Positions 8,209 to 17,523 of a stretch of DNA of 64,000 bases are shown one piece after another. The first letter of the stretch is position 1. The number at the start of each line of letters is the position of its first letter. Made by a program: the position numbers and the translations under genes. This DNA comes from an uncultured Christensenellaceae bacterium (GTDB lineage: Bacteria; Bacillota; Clostridia; Christensenellales; Borkfalkiaceae). The DNA lies in assembly GCA_910586655.1 (NCBI GenBank), contig CAJUIR010000001.1, positions 124,001-188,000 on the forward strand, written 5' to 3'. The notes below the pieces were generated by a model. The model searched no databases, was not told the DNA's origin, and saw nothing but the letters and a program-made list of their open reading frames with translations.

Positions 8209-9372
8209 TCAATTCCATTTTTGAGCGCTTTCGCGGAAAGCGTCCCACCAACTGAATCGCTCTGCGCTTTCGCCCGCAAGAAGTTTTGTTCTTCCTGTTT
8301 CCACTCCGTTCACGTATAACACGGCGGTACCGATTTCATCTCCCTGTTGTACGGGCGCCTTTAAACCTTCGGAAATTTGATATTCTACCGAACAATTTTC
8401 TTGATCGCCCTTTTTACCGAATGCGGATAATGCGTTTTCTGCGATAACGGCAATCTCCTTTGTTTTACTGCCTCGTACGGCGGCGCGCTGTTCGATTTCC
8501 TGACCGCATTCGAGGATCGTCTTGTTCTCATAACAGTTGAATGCGAAATCGAGCATCTGACTCATAGACGCATTGCGGGATTTGGAACTCTTCGCGCCGA
8601 TAATTACGGAAATCAATCGCGTATCGTTGCGTTTTGCCGTTGCAGCGAGGCAAAAGCCTGCTTCATTGGTAAAACCTGTTTTTCCGCCGTCGCATCCTTT
8701 GTAATAACGGATCAATTTGTTTGTATTGGTCATTTGAGTGGTTCTGCCGTCCGGATGAGCGAAGTCCTCCAGCCATACGTTGGAAAATTCATAATATTTC
8801 TGATGCTTGAGAAGTTCGCGGAGCATGACAGAAACGTCTTTGGCGCAGGAATATTGCGGTTCTTTCGGAAGTCCCGTACAATTTGCAAACAACGTATTCT
8901 CCGCGCCGAGTTCTTTGGCGCGTTCGTTCATTCGGGCGATAAACGCTTCTTCCGTTCCCCCGATCCGTTCCGCCAGCGCTACGCAGGAATCATTTGCGGA
9001 ACATACCGCAACACTCTTCATGAGTTCGTCTGCTCTGTAAGAAAGATTTGCGTCTAAAAATATTTGCGAGCCGCCCATGCCTGCTGCGTTTTCGCTGACA
9101 GTAACCATTTCGTCGTAATGAAGTTCCCCTCTGTCTATTGCTTCAAAAGAAAGCAATAACGTCATAATTTTGCACATGCTTGCGATCGGCAAACGTTCGG
9201 TTTCATTTTTTGCGTAAACTTGCGTTCCGCTTTGATAATCGCATAAATAAGCCGATTTGCAATCGGGGTTAAGCGTTTGGTCTTCTGCGTGAGCCGTTTT
9301 TATAGATCCGCTGCCGAGTGTAACTGTACATGCCGTAATTGCGGCAAGAGAAAGTATTATAAATCGTTTCAT
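8209..9372 (-). CDS. dacF: D-alanyl-D-alanine carboxypeptidase (DacF-type penicillin-binding protein)
   Basis: Secreted or membrane-attached serine peptidase that trims peptidoglycan pentapeptides. The 387 residues begin with a signal peptide (cleavage probably after THA-type residues near 29). The three active-site motifs are present: SMCK (SxxK) near 67, SAND (SxN) near 127 and KTG near 232. A C-terminal beta-rich domain (PBP5_C type) follows. Placement beside spoIIM and spoIVB suggests the sporulation paralogue, which modifies cortex or septal peptidoglycan, though a vegetative role is possible. An AAGGG lies unusually close to the ATG. Confidence 0.88.
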   Translation of the reverse strand: MKRFIILSLAAITACTVTLGSGSIKTAHAEDQTLNPDCKSAYLCDYQSGTQVYAKNETERLPIASMCKIMTLLLSFEAIDRGELHYDEMVTVSENAAGMGGSQIFLDANLSYRADELMKSVAVCSANDSCVALAERIGGTEEAFIARMNERAKELGAENTLFANCTGLPKEPQYSCAKDVSVMLRELLKHQKYYEFSNVWLEDFAHPDGRTTQMTNTNKLIRYYKGCDGGKTGFTNEAGFCLAATAKRNDTRLISVIIGAKSSKSRNASMSQMLDFAFNCYENKTILECGQEIEQRAAVRGSKTKEIAVIAENALSAFGKKGDQENCSVEYQISEGLKAPVQQGDEIGTAVLYVNGVETGRTKLLAGESAERFSWWDAFRESAQKWN

Positions 9373-9403
9373 GCCCTTAGTTTGTGCGGTTGTTTTGTTT
9401 TTA

Positions 9404-10003
9404 TTACATCAGATTTCCGATTGGATGAAAGAGAGCGATCAGCAATAACATTTCCAACAGGCATACAATGGCAACGAGCGCGAGGATCAAAAGAAAATCT
9501 CTCAACAGTAAAGTGCAATCTTGTTTTTTAAATTTAAAACATTTGGATCTGGAAAACGAAATTACACCCGAACTTAAAAAAATTACGTCTAATAGCAAAT
9601 GTACGGGAAGATAGAGTACGAATACGATCAGCGCTCCCGACATTTTGTATACGGAGAAAAATATTGCAAGGCTTCCCCCGAAGGTATAGGCACGGTAAGA
9701 AAGCACGAGCGCGGGAAGCGCCAGTCCTGCAATGTGAACGCCCGAACATAGTATTATGACAAGATAGACCGTATTTCCAAGAAAACGTTCTAAAAATATG
9801 ACAAACACGTTTTCGTTGGAAAAACATACCCTGTCGACGTAACGGTCGCACAAATTGATATGATAGGAATATATGGCGGGGGTTTTGATAAACACAATTC
9901 CAAGAACGATAAATAAAAGATAAATAATTCCCAGAACAATCAGTGTTTTCTTTTTTTCCCAGACGCGGGCAAGTAATTCACGATATAATGAAAAGAGGTT
10001 CAT
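9404..10003 (-). CDS. spoIIM: Stage II sporulation protein M
   Basis: Membrane protein needed for septal peptidoglycan remodelling and engulfment, working with SpoIID and SpoIIP. The 199 residues contain about five hydrophobic segments and a YRAYTFGGSLA segment typical of the DUF95/SpoIIM family. In Bacillus spoIIM lies near dacF, and the same two genes adjoin here. No useful ribosome site precedes the ATG. The ATG lies inside a hairpin (9992-10026), and a weak sigma-E-like -10 ends 5 nt upstream, so expression may depend on an internal start. Assignment rests on topology, length and context. Confidence 0.78.
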   Translation of the reverse strand: MNLFSLYRELLARVWEKKKTLIVLGIIYLLFIVLGIVFIKTPAIYSYHINLCDRYVDRVCFSNENVFVIFLERFLGNTVYLVIILCSGVHIAGLALPALVLSYRAYTFGGSLAIFFSVYKMSGALIVFVLYLPVHLLLDVIFLSSGVISFSRSKCFKFKKQDCTLLLRDFLLILALVAIVCLLEMLLLIALFHPIGNLM

Positions 10004-10026
10004 ATACCATGATATGAGCCCTCTTT
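9992..10026 (-). promoter_or_regulatory. Hairpin covering the spoIIM start codon, with weak sigma-E-like -10
   Basis: Leftward, AAAGAGG-gc-TCATAT, 6-nt loop, ATATGA-a-CCTCTTT then TTCA. The spoIIM ATG (10003-10001) lies in the 3' arm. CATATCAT (10016-10009) resembles a sigma-E -10, with GAATTTT 14 nt further up. The hairpin may terminate spoIVB readthrough or mask the start codon. Confidence 0.45.
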
Positions 10027-10047
10027 CAACAAAATTCGTTATATTTT

Positions 10048-11058
10048 TTAATTTTTCGTCATATTTTCGATTCCGATTCCGTATCCCCTTGTCGGATCGT
10101 TTAGAAACACATGCGTGACCGCCCCGATCAATTTACCGTTTTGGATAATGGGACTTCCGCTCATTCCCTGTACGATTCCGCCCGTTTCCGATATCAGCCG
10201 TTCGTCCGTTACTTTGATCACAAAATTTTTATTTTCACGGTTATTGGCATCCACCTTCGCAATGGCGATTTCATACTGTTGCGGACAGGTTCCGTCTATC
10301 GTAGAGTAAATGATCGCTTTTCCGATTGTCGCTTCCGAGATCGGTACGGCTTCTACCGTTTGGAGATGGGAAAAATCATATCCCTTCGAAAACGTACCGT
10401 ATAATCCTTCGCCGCACACTTTTTCCGCTTTGGCAAGTTGATCACCCATAAACAAACCGCGAAGTTCCCCTGCCTTTCCTCGTACACCTTTATTCACGCC
10501 GACGATACTGCAAAGATAGACCGTGGGATTGGAAATTTCTAATAAGTTGCGGTTCTCGTCGCAAATTGCATGCCCGAGCGCGCCGAACCGCATCGTATCC
10601 TTTTGGATATAGGTGACTGTTCCGATTCCGGCGAGCGAATCGCGGATCAGTACGCCGATTTTATATTTATCGCTTTTCTTTTCTTTTACGGGCGTTACCG
10701 GAACTTCCGCAGTATCCCCGCCGCGCTTTACGCATACGTTAACGGTTTTTCCGCCGCTTCTCGCTAATGCGGCATTCAGATCGGAAATTGTTTTAACGGG
10801 AACACCTTCTACTGAGCAAATACAGTCTCCGATCCGGATCCCTGCGTCTTCCGCAGGACGGTGCAATCCGTCTTCCGCAGATACTTCGTTTAATCCTATG
10901 ATTTCGGCGCCGCCCGTTGAAAGCGTGAAACCTGCCGTCATTCCTCCGATGTAATATTCGTTTGCCGCCGCGTTTGCACTGACCTGACTGCTCGGAAATC
11001 CGACACAGAGACAAGCGGCAACTGCAACCGCAGCGATATAAAATTTCAGTTTACGCAT
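10048..11058 (-). CDS. spoIVB: SpoIVB serine peptidase
   Basis: Forespore-secreted S55 peptidase that signals to the mother cell and triggers pro-sigma-K processing through SpoIVFA. The 336 residues show a signal peptide or anchor (1-30), a PDZ domain (about 65-125) and the peptidase domain. The latter carries the catalytic serine in GMSGSPIIQNGK and a candidate histidine in GALGHAI. A GGAGG site lies 5 nt before the ATG. It follows recN, as in Bacillus, but the next gene is spoIIM rather than spo0A. Confidence 0.94.
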   Translation of the reverse strand: MRKLKFYIAAVAVAACLCVGFPSSQVSANAAANEYYIGGMTAGFTLSTGGAEIIGLNEVSAEDGLHRPAEDAGIRIGDCICSVEGVPVKTISDLNAALARSGGKTVNVCVKRGGDTAEVPVTPVKEKKSDKYKIGVLIRDSLAGIGTVTYIQKDTMRFGALGHAICDENRNLLEISNPTVYLCSIVGVNKGVRGKAGELRGLFMGDQLAKAEKVCGEGLYGTFSKGYDFSHLQTVEAVPISEATIGKAIIYSTIDGTCPQQYEIAIAKVDANNRENKNFVIKVTDERLISETGGIVQGMSGSPIIQNGKLIGAVTHVFLNDPTRGYGIGIENMTKN

Positions 11059-11124
11059 GAAAACCTCCGTTTACCGAAAGTTAATTTGCGTAAGCCGTTG
11101 AATTATATTCGTGATATTGGCGAA

Positions 11125-12816
11125 TCAGGACAGGGAGATTTTGTAAGTTTTTGCATTTTGCAACAGTTCTTCGGCATGCTTTAATGCAAACTCCCCGCCG
11201 TTGCCGCTGATGAGTCTGGCAATTTCTGCAGTGCGTGCATCTCCCGTGACTTCCGTGATCAGCGTTTGCGCCCTTCCGTTTATGTCCTGTTTTTCAATCA
11301 GGAATTCGCGGTCGGCAAATGCTGCGATTTGCGCAAGGTGGGAAACTGCAATGATTTGTACGTTCCTGGCGATATTACAAAATTTTTCTGCAACAACGCG
11401 CGCCGTACGACCGCCGATACCCGCGTCAATTTCGTCGAATACAAATGTTTGAATTTGATTGACGGCGGAAAGTTGGGATTTGATTGCGAGCATAAACCGA
11501 CTCGTCTCGCCGCCGCTGATGATTTTGCTGAGTTCTTTCAGCGGTTCCCCTGCGTTTGCGGAGAACAAAAACTTTATTTTATCCAGTCCGTCTCCGTTTG
11601 CGGAAGGAACGTCCGACCTTGAATATTCCTCGAAAACAATTTCGAACTTAGCCGCAGTAATGTTAAGCGCTTTCAGTTCTTCTATGACCCGCTTTGTAAA
11701 AGTATTCGCCGTGATTTTGCGTCGTTCGGTCAATTCTTTGCAAGATGAATAAAGTTTGTCTTCGATGTTTTTCAGTTTTTCGGTCAACGCGTCGTATTTC
11801 TCGCCGCTGTCGGACAGCAAATCGTATTCCGACTGGGCGTCTGTATAAAACGTTAAAATTTCAGAAATCGATGCGCCGTATTTTTTCTTTAAAGTTTTGA
11901 TTTCGTCAAGGCGGTTTTCGACGCGTTCTGCTTCCCGTTCGTCGATATCCAGTTGATCCGCGAGAGTCTCTGCCGCATCGGCAATATCCGTAAGTTCTGC
12001 GGCGGCGTTTTCCATTCGTTCGGCAAGGAGAGAATACGTTTCTTCGATTTTTACGATCGGAGACAGTGCGCGGCGTGCGCCGTTCAATGAATCGATACTT
12101 CCGGATTCGGACAATAAGTATTCTTTTGCCGCGGAAAGAGCATTTAATATTTTTTCGGAATTTAAATACAGATTACGGAGCGCAAGAAGATCTTCTTCTT
12201 CGTTTTCTTTTAATTGCGCGCGGTTGATTTCGTCTATTTGATAACGGAGAATGTCCAATTTTCGAGTACGTTCGTTTTCGTCTCCGCCAAGCAATTTGAG
12301 ATTGCGAATGATTTCCTTGCGTTCGGCAAGAAGTTCTGCGATTTTTTCTTTTTGTTGTGTAATCTCCAAGCCTCCCACCGCATCTAACAATTGCAGTTGG
12401 TTGGACTCTTTCAATAAAAAGAAATGTTCGCTTTGTCCGTGAACATCCACTAAAAGCGAAGTAACGCGGCGTAGCATAGAGGCAGTCACGCTGTTGCCGT
12501 TGATTTTCATTGCGCCCCTTCCGTCCGCGCTGATTTTTCGGGATAAGATGAGCGTTTCGTCCGTTTCAATATCCAGTTCCGAAAGAATCTCATTCACGGA
12601 TTCGTTTGCCGAAAATTCCGCTCGAACCAAACACTCTTCTGCGCCGAAACGAATCATGCTGCGGTCTGCTTTGGCGCCGAGTACGAAATCGATACAATCG
12701 AGAATTACGGACTTTCCCGCGCCGGTCTCGCCCGAAAGCACGTTAAGCCCTCCCGAAAAGGAGAGTTCGGCATGCTCTATCAAAGCGGCGTTTCGGATGG
12801 AAAGTTTATGTAACAT
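11125..12816 (-). CDS. recN: DNA repair protein RecN
   Basis: SMC-like ATPase acting early in double-strand-break repair. Of 563 residues the N terminus carries Walker A GETGAGKS (about 29-36). The middle is Glu/Lys/Leu-rich coiled coil (about 150-360). The C terminus has the signature ISGGETSRFMLA and Walker B FVFDEIDAGIGG. It starts a few bases after argR with a weak AAAGG site, so it belongs to the nadK-argR-recN(-spoIVB) unit. Confidence 0.96.
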   Translation of the reverse strand: MLHKLSIRNAALIEHAELSFSGGLNVLSGETGAGKSVILDCIDFVLGAKADRSMIRFGAEECLVRAEFSANESVNEILSELDIETDETLILSRKISADGRGAMKINGNSVTASMLRRVTSLLVDVHGQSEHFFLLKESNQLQLLDAVGGLEITQQKEKIAELLAERKEIIRNLKLLGGDENERTRKLDILRYQIDEINRAQLKENEEEDLLALRNLYLNSEKILNALSAAKEYLLSESGSIDSLNGARRALSPIVKIEETYSLLAERMENAAAELTDIADAAETLADQLDIDEREAERVENRLDEIKTLKKKYGASISEILTFYTDAQSEYDLLSDSGEKYDALTEKLKNIEDKLYSSCKELTERRKITANTFTKRVIEELKALNITAAKFEIVFEEYSRSDVPSANGDGLDKIKFLFSANAGEPLKELSKIISGGETSRFMLAIKSQLSAVNQIQTFVFDEIDAGIGGRTARVVAEKFCNIARNVQIIAVSHLAQIAAFADREFLIEKQDINGRAQTLITEVTGDARTAEIARLISGNGGEFALKHAEELLQNAKTYKISLS

Positions 12817-12820
12817 AAGT

Positions 12821-13276
12821 TTAACCTTTTACGATAGCATTCAGGCGATTGACAACGCTTTGCACGTTTTCTGCAGTTTCGCAAATCAAAAGCAAAGTAT
12901 CGTCTCCTGCGATCGTACCCACCACTTCCCAATAATTCAATTTATCGATCACTGCGCCGGCGTTGGTACCGTTTCCGTTTAATGTTTTAATGACGATCAG
13001 ATTTCCGACGGGACGGATACTCACAACGCATGCTTGAAACAAAACGCGCATTTTTTCGGAAAGGCCGTTTTCGTTTTCGAGAATCGACGTATAACGAAAC
13101 CGTTTTTGCGTGCCTTTCACCTTGAACAGGTGAAGTTCTTTAATGTCTCGGGAGACGGTCGCCTGCGTTACGGCATAATTTTGCCGAGCAAGTTCCTGCC
13201 CGAGTTCTTCTTGGGTTTCGATCTCTTTTTCCTCAATGATTTCCATAATTTTGTTGTGTCTTGCGTTTCTTAACAT
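12821..13276 (-). CDS. argR: Arginine repressor
   Basis: Hexameric arginine-responsive regulator. The 151 residues include the N-terminal winged helix with ATVSRDIKELHLFKV and the C-terminal arginine-binding/oligomerisation domain with VGTIAGDDTLLLI. An AAAGGA site precedes the ATG. The placement between nadK and recN is the conserved Firmicutes arrangement (ahrC). No arginine gene is nearby, so its targets lie elsewhere. Confidence 0.95.
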   Translation of the reverse strand: MLRNARHNKIMEIIEEKEIETQEELGQELARQNYAVTQATVSRDIKELHLFKVKGTQKRFRYTSILENENGLSEKMRVLFQACVVSIRPVGNLIVIKTLNGNGTNAGAVIDKLNYWEVVGTIAGDDTLLLICETAENVQSVVNRLNAIVKG

Positions 13277-13296
13277 TGGTGTTTCCTTTTATGAAA

Positions 13297-14088
13297 TTAA
13301 TTGATTTTTTGGGTGATTCTGCGGAAACAATCGTGTTTGTTCCGCGTCAAAAATATAACTTTGCGCGATGCTTTCCGGACGGAAATTTTATCGTTTTTTC
13401 CCGCTTGTCCGAGATAAGATCCGTCTCCGAAAACCGAAACGCTTCCCGATTCGGAAAGAAACATTTGCAATTCATAACGATCGGGATAAGAAATGGGTCG
13501 GCTTCGCAGAGAAAAAGCGCATACGGGCGTTAATTGAAACGTCGAACATTCCGGCATCATGATGCTTCCGCCTGCTGATAACGAATAGGCCGTCGAGCCC
13601 GTGGGCGTCGTTACGATCAGTCCGTCCGCATTGAATACTCCCGCGGCGCTGCCGTCAATGGTAACGAAAATCTTCACTGTTTTGTTTCCGCAGTTTTCCC
13701 CTACGCCGCGAAGCAGGGAAACTTCATTGAGACAAAACGTTTTCTTCCCGTTCAGATTCACTTCCAGCATTGCGCGTTCCAGTAACGGACATGATTCGTC
13801 CATTGCAAGTTTGACTGCGGATGCTTCTTCTCCGCGCTCGAATTCGGTGAGGAAACCGAGATGTCCGTAGTTAATGCCTACCAGACGGATATCCGATTCC
13901 GACGCTTTGCGTGCGGCGTGCAGCATCGTTCCGTCTCCGCCCATCACGATCAGACGATCCACGCCTTCCACACGATCCAATTCGGAAAAAACAAGAGGTT
14001 TTCCGCCCGAGTCTTCGATCATGCGCATAAGCGTTCGGACGGCAGATTGTTCTGTTTGTAAGGGATTATAAAATATGCCGATATTCAT
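13297..14088 (-). CDS. nadK: NAD kinase
   Basis: Phosphorylates NAD to NADP. The 263-residue protein shows GGDGTML (ATP/NAD-binding) and NADGLIVTTPTGSTAYSLS, both diagnostic. The start is set at ATG 14088, which gives the typical N terminus MNIGIFYNP; an in-frame ATG at 14130 lies upstream of the -10 box of the predicted promoter. No ribosome site precedes 14088. The -10 ends 9 nt upstream, predicting a leader of 0-2 nt. Confidence 0.93.
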   Translation of the reverse strand: MNIGIFYNPLQTEQSAVRTLMRMIEDSGGKPLVFSELDRVEGVDRLIVMGGDGTMLHAARKASESDIRLVGINYGHLGFLTEFERGEEASAVKLAMDESCPLLERAMLEVNLNGKKTFCLNEVSLLRGVGENCGNKTVKIFVTIDGSAAGVFNADGLIVTTPTGSTAYSLSAGGSIMMPECSTFQLTPVCAFSLRSRPISYPDRYELQMFLSESGSVSVFGDGSYLGQAGKNDKISVRKASRKVIFLTRNKHDCFRRITQKIN

Positions 14089-14097
14089 GCAAAACAA

Positions 14098-14126
14098 ATT
14101 ATATGCGAATTTATGAATAAATGCAA
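14098..14126 (-). promoter_or_regulatory. Sigma-A promoter of nadK-argR-recN
   Basis: -35 TTGCAT (14126-14121), 17-bp spacer, -10 TATAAT (14103-14098), in the gap after tlyA. It would make nadK nearly leaderless. Confidence 0.65.
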
Positions 14127-14142
14127 GCATTTTTCAAAAAAT

Positions 14143-14913
14143 TTATTGCATATTTTCGTGAATTTCGTTTATTTTTTGCATAAATTTCCATTTTAGGATT
14201 GGCTGTCCGCCTTTGATCAAATGAACGACATATTCGATATTTTTCTTTTCCCGAATCGGCGCAGGAACAAGGTTTTGCGGAGCGAGTTCAAGGGCGGTGC
14301 AAAAATCATAAAAATCAGCCAAAAGTTCGCCGTGAAATCTCACCGGTAAAATTCCGCTTTTGCCAAGCCCCGTTCCGCCGCATTCGAACTGCGGTTTAAA
14401 CAGTACGACGGCATGACCGTCGTCGGAAAGTATTTGACAAACTGCAGGCAAGACCAGTTTTAAGGATATAAAACTCAGATCAGATACGATATTGACGGAT
14501 TCCGGAAAATCTTCTTTCGAAAGATAACGTGCATTGGTATGATCCATTACGATGACCCGTTCGTCGTTTACGATTTTTGCAGCCAGTTGGTTTTCTCCCA
14601 CGTCGACGCAATATACCCGTTTTGCACCGTATTGCAGCAGACAGTCCGTAAAACCGCCGGTACTTGCGCCCAAATCGGCAAAAACAGCGTCTTTTACAGG
14701 GACGTCGAATGTTTCCAATCCTCGGGCGAGTTTCTTTCCGCCGGCGGATACAAATTCCTCTTGGGAAGTCAAAAAAACATAAGTGTCCGCATCGGTAACC
14801 GTATCCTTCGGGGAGAGCGGTTTCCCGTTGCGGAGCACCAATCCTTTTTCGAGCGCTTCTTTCGATTTTGTTCTGGAGCCGAATTGATCGGCAAAAAATT
14901 TATCGGCACGCAT
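14143..14913 (-). CDS. tlyA: TlyA-family rRNA 2'-O-methyltransferase / hemolysin-like protein
   Basis: S4 RNA-binding domain (residues 1-60) fused to an FtsJ/RrmJ-like methyltransferase. The SAM-binding motif FADLGASTGGFTDCLL, the VSDLSFIS segment and the terminal KxGxG-type segment GGTGLGKSGILP fit the family, which methylates 16S and/or 23S rRNA at cytidine 2'-OH. The start is uncertain: ATG 14913 gives the usual TlyA N terminus and overlaps the dxs end by 14 nt, while ATG 14949 adds 12 residues; neither has a clear ribosome site. It is the yqxC position of the Bacillus cluster. Confidence 0.88.
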   Translation of the reverse strand: MRADKFFADQFGSRTKSKEALEKGLVLRNGKPLSPKDTVTDADTYVFLTSQEEFVSAGGKKLARGLETFDVPVKDAVFADLGASTGGFTDCLLQYGAKRVYCVDVGENQLAAKIVNDERVIVMDHTNARYLSKEDFPESVNIVSDLSFISLKLVLPAVCQILSDDGHAVVLFKPQFECGGTGLGKSGILPVRFHGELLADFYDFCTALELAPQNLVPAPIREKKNIEYVVHLIKGGQPILKWKFMQKINEIHENMQ

Positions 14914-16618
14914 AAAATTTTCGAATACATTCCAGTATTTTATCTTCATTTAAACCGTATTGCGTTTGTAAAAGAGAAATATCGCCGTGCGGGATAAAGG
15001 CATCCCGATAGCCAAAATTGCAAATGATTTTTCCGCTATTGAGATAGAAACGGTTGATTGCATCACCTAAACCGCCGATCAGTGCATTGTCTTCTATCGT
15101 GATCACGTATTTTTCTTTTCGGCTTAAAAGAAGTTCGGCGTCGATCGGTTTTAAAAAACGCGCGTTGACGATTGTAAAGTCGATTCCTTCCTTTTGCACC
15201 TTGTTTCTCACGTTTTCTGCGATGGAAATTCCGGTTTCTCCGGCAGCAAACACAATTATGTCTGACAAAGTACTATGTAAAAGTTCACATTTTCCAATTT
15301 CAACGTGATTCGGTGCGCTTTCAATGCCCGCTCTCGGATAGCGGATGGCGAGCGGGTGAGAATAGTTTTGGCTGAGGCGAAGCATGGCGCGGAATTCTCC
15401 GATATCTTTTGGAATGGCAATCGTTAAGTTCGGGATCAAAGAGAGATAGGATAAATCAAAGACGCCCTGATGCGTTTCGCCGTCTGCGCCCGTAATGCCT
15501 GCGCGGTCGATACAAAAAGTGACAGGCAGATCCTGCCCGCAAACGTCGTGTATGATTTCGTCGAAAGCACGCTGTAAGAAGGTAGAGTAAATTGCATAAT
15601 ACGGTTTCAGACCCTGTGTGGCGAGTGCTGCGCAGAGCACCGAAGCATGTTCTTCACAAATTCCTACGTCAAAGGCGCGTTCCGGATATGAATTAAAAAA
15701 GTCTCTTAAACCTAAACTGTCCGTCATTGCGGCAGTTACCGCTACGATCCTTTCGTCGGTTGCGGCAAGTAAACTCAATTCTTCCCCGAGCGCGTGGGAA
15801 TATTCTTTTCGGGTAATATCTTTTGCGTGCGGGCTGATTCCGTGCGTTTCCTGAGGTTCATGTTCGCAAAACGCGTAACCCTGTCCCTTTTTGGTGCATA
15901 CGTGCAGCAACACGTTTTGACTGTTTAAACGTTCTTTTGCTTGTTCCAATGCGGGCAAAAGTTCGTTAAAATCGTTCCCGTTGAATACGCCCATATACGA
16001 AAGCCCGAATCGTTCGAAAAGCCGTACGTCGTCTATCGAAGCGGCACCGTCTTTCATATCTTTTAACACTTCGTGCGTGCCCCCTACCGTCGGAGAAATC
16101 GACATGCCGTTATCGTTTAAAATAATCAGAACACGCGTATTCAGAATGCGAAGACTGTTCAGTGCTTCAAAGATCAATCCGTTATTGAAAGAACCGTCGC
16201 CGATCAGTGCAACGATTTCAAAATTCTCGTGTTTGAGATCCCGTGCTTTGGCGATTCCAAGCGCAGCGGACAGCGCCGTTCCGGCATGACCCGTATCATA
16301 ACAATCGTAAATGCTTTCATTGCGTTTCGGAAAGCCGGATATGCCGCCTGCTTTCCGTAAGGTATGAAAATTTTCAGCACGCCCCGAAAGAAGTTTATGT
16401 GGATAACACTGATGTCCTACGTCGAAAACGATTTTATCGTGCGGAAAATCAAAGACGCGATGCAGAGCAACCGTCAATTCCACAACGCCGAGATTAGACG
16501 AGAGGTGCCCGCCGCAAGACGAAACGGTGCAAAAAATTTCGCTGCGGATTTCTTCGCAAAGTTGTTTTAATTGAGGGATCGACGCACTGTCAATCTCATG
16601 CTTACTCACATTTCGCAT
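14900..16618 (-). CDS. dxs: 1-Deoxy-D-xylulose-5-phosphate synthase
   Basis: First enzyme of the MEP isoprenoid pathway; condenses pyruvate and glyceraldehyde-3-phosphate using thiamine diphosphate. The 572 residues are shorter than the usual ~620. The family motifs include GGHLSSNLGVVELT, DVGHQCYPHK, GDGSFNNG with NDNGMSIS (ThDP/Mg2+ site) and the catalytic-glutamate segment GICEEHA. The GDG segment differs from the usual GDGALTGG. It lies just after ispA, as in Bacillus. No ribosome site is visible in the 23-nt gap. Confidence 0.92.
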   Translation of the reverse strand: MRNVSKHEIDSASIPQLKQLCEEIRSEIFCTVSSCGGHLSSNLGVVELTVALHRVFDFPHDKIVFDVGHQCYPHKLLSGRAENFHTLRKAGGISGFPKRNESIYDCYDTGHAGTALSAALGIAKARDLKHENFEIVALIGDGSFNNGLIFEALNSLRILNTRVLIILNDNGMSISPTVGGTHEVLKDMKDGAASIDDVRLFERFGLSYMGVFNGNDFNELLPALEQAKERLNSQNVLLHVCTKKGQGYAFCEHEPQETHGISPHAKDITRKEYSHALGEELSLLAATDERIVAVTAAMTDSLGLRDFFNSYPERAFDVGICEEHASVLCAALATQGLKPYYAIYSTFLQRAFDEIIHDVCGQDLPVTFCIDRAGITGADGETHQGVFDLSYLSLIPNLTIAIPKDIGEFRAMLRLSQNYSHPLAIRYPRAGIESAPNHVEIGKCELLHSTLSDIIVFAAGETGISIAENVRNKVQKEGIDFTIVNARFLKPIDAELLLSRKEKYVITIEDNALIGGLGDAINRFYLNSGKIICNFGYRDAFIPHGDISLLQTQYGLNEDKILECIRKFYACR

Positions 16619-16641
16619 AGAAAAAAGAAAATGGAACTTCC

Positions 16642-17523
16642 TTATTTATTTCTGTTTCTTAAACTTATGACCAATTCTTTTAAAAAAGAAGTATTTGCGT
16701 CTATTTTATCGAGCAGAGCCAAACATTTTTGGGTCAATTCGTCGCGCAGACGTTTTGATTTTTCTAAGCCGTAAACCTTTACACAGGTAAGTTTTCCCTC
16801 TGCCTTATCTTTTCCAAGCGTTTTTCCCATCTCGCGTTCATCGCCCGTTTCATCTAAAATATCGTCGGTGACTTGAAAGAGAAATCCGAGGGACATTCCG
16901 AACTCGCGCGTTTCCTCTTCGTATTTTTCGGCAAGGTTGGCTGCCATAATGAGCGGCGCGGCAATCAGATTTGCGGTTTTATGGAAGTGGATCATCTGTA
17001 ATTCCGCTTCGCCCACTTCGCTTACGGACTTGCCCGAATGCAAGAGATCGGCAGATTGACCTGCGACCATGCCTTGCAGTCCGGCAGCGGACGCTAACGT
17101 TTTTGCCGCATTCACGTAACGTACGCCCTTGTAGCATTCGCCGATCAAAAGTTCGAAAGCATAAGAAAGCAGTCCGTCGCCTGCAAGGATCGCATTTGCC
17201 TCGCCGAATACTTTATGGTTGGACGGTTTTCCTCTGCGGAAATCGTCGTTGTCCATAGAAGGAAGATCGTCGTGAATCAACGAATAAGTGTGAATACATT
17301 CTACCGCAACGGCAAACGCGCGTTCACTGCGATAATCTAACCCAAGCGTTTCCATCATCGCCAAAAAGAGTACGGGACGGATCCGTTTTCCGCCCGCCAT
17401 GAGGGAATAATCGATGCTTTTTTGCAATACTTCGGTATGGCAATGCATTTCGGACAGCGCTTTTTGTAAGATCTCTTCCGTGTAAGTGCGATATTCTTCG
17501 TATTTTAATAAATATTTCGACAC
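16642..17523 (-). CDS. ispA: Polyprenyl (farnesyl/geranyl) diphosphate synthase
   Basis: Chain-elongating prenyltransferase. The 293-residue protein has GKRIRPVLF, the first Asp-rich motif HDDLPSMDND and the second, DDILDETGD. The start is taken as GTG 17523 because GGAG lies 9 nt upstream; the frame stays open further up only as overlap with folD. The start thus sits 19 nt inside folD. xseA and xseB, which separate folD and ispA in Bacillus, are absent. Confidence 0.93.
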   Translation of the reverse strand: MSKYLLKYEEYRTYTEEILQKALSEMHCHTEVLQKSIDYSLMAGGKRIRPVLFLAMMETLGLDYRSERAFAVAVECIHTYSLIHDDLPSMDNDDFRRGKPSNHKVFGEANAILAGDGLLSYAFELLIGECYKGVRYVNAAKTLASAAGLQGMVAGQSADLLHSGKSVSEVGEAELQMIHFHKTANLIAAPLIMAANLAEKYEEETREFGMSLGFLFQVTDDILDETGDEREMGKTLGKDKAEGKLTCVKVYGLEKSKRLRDELTQKCLALLDKIDANTSFLKELVISLRNRNK

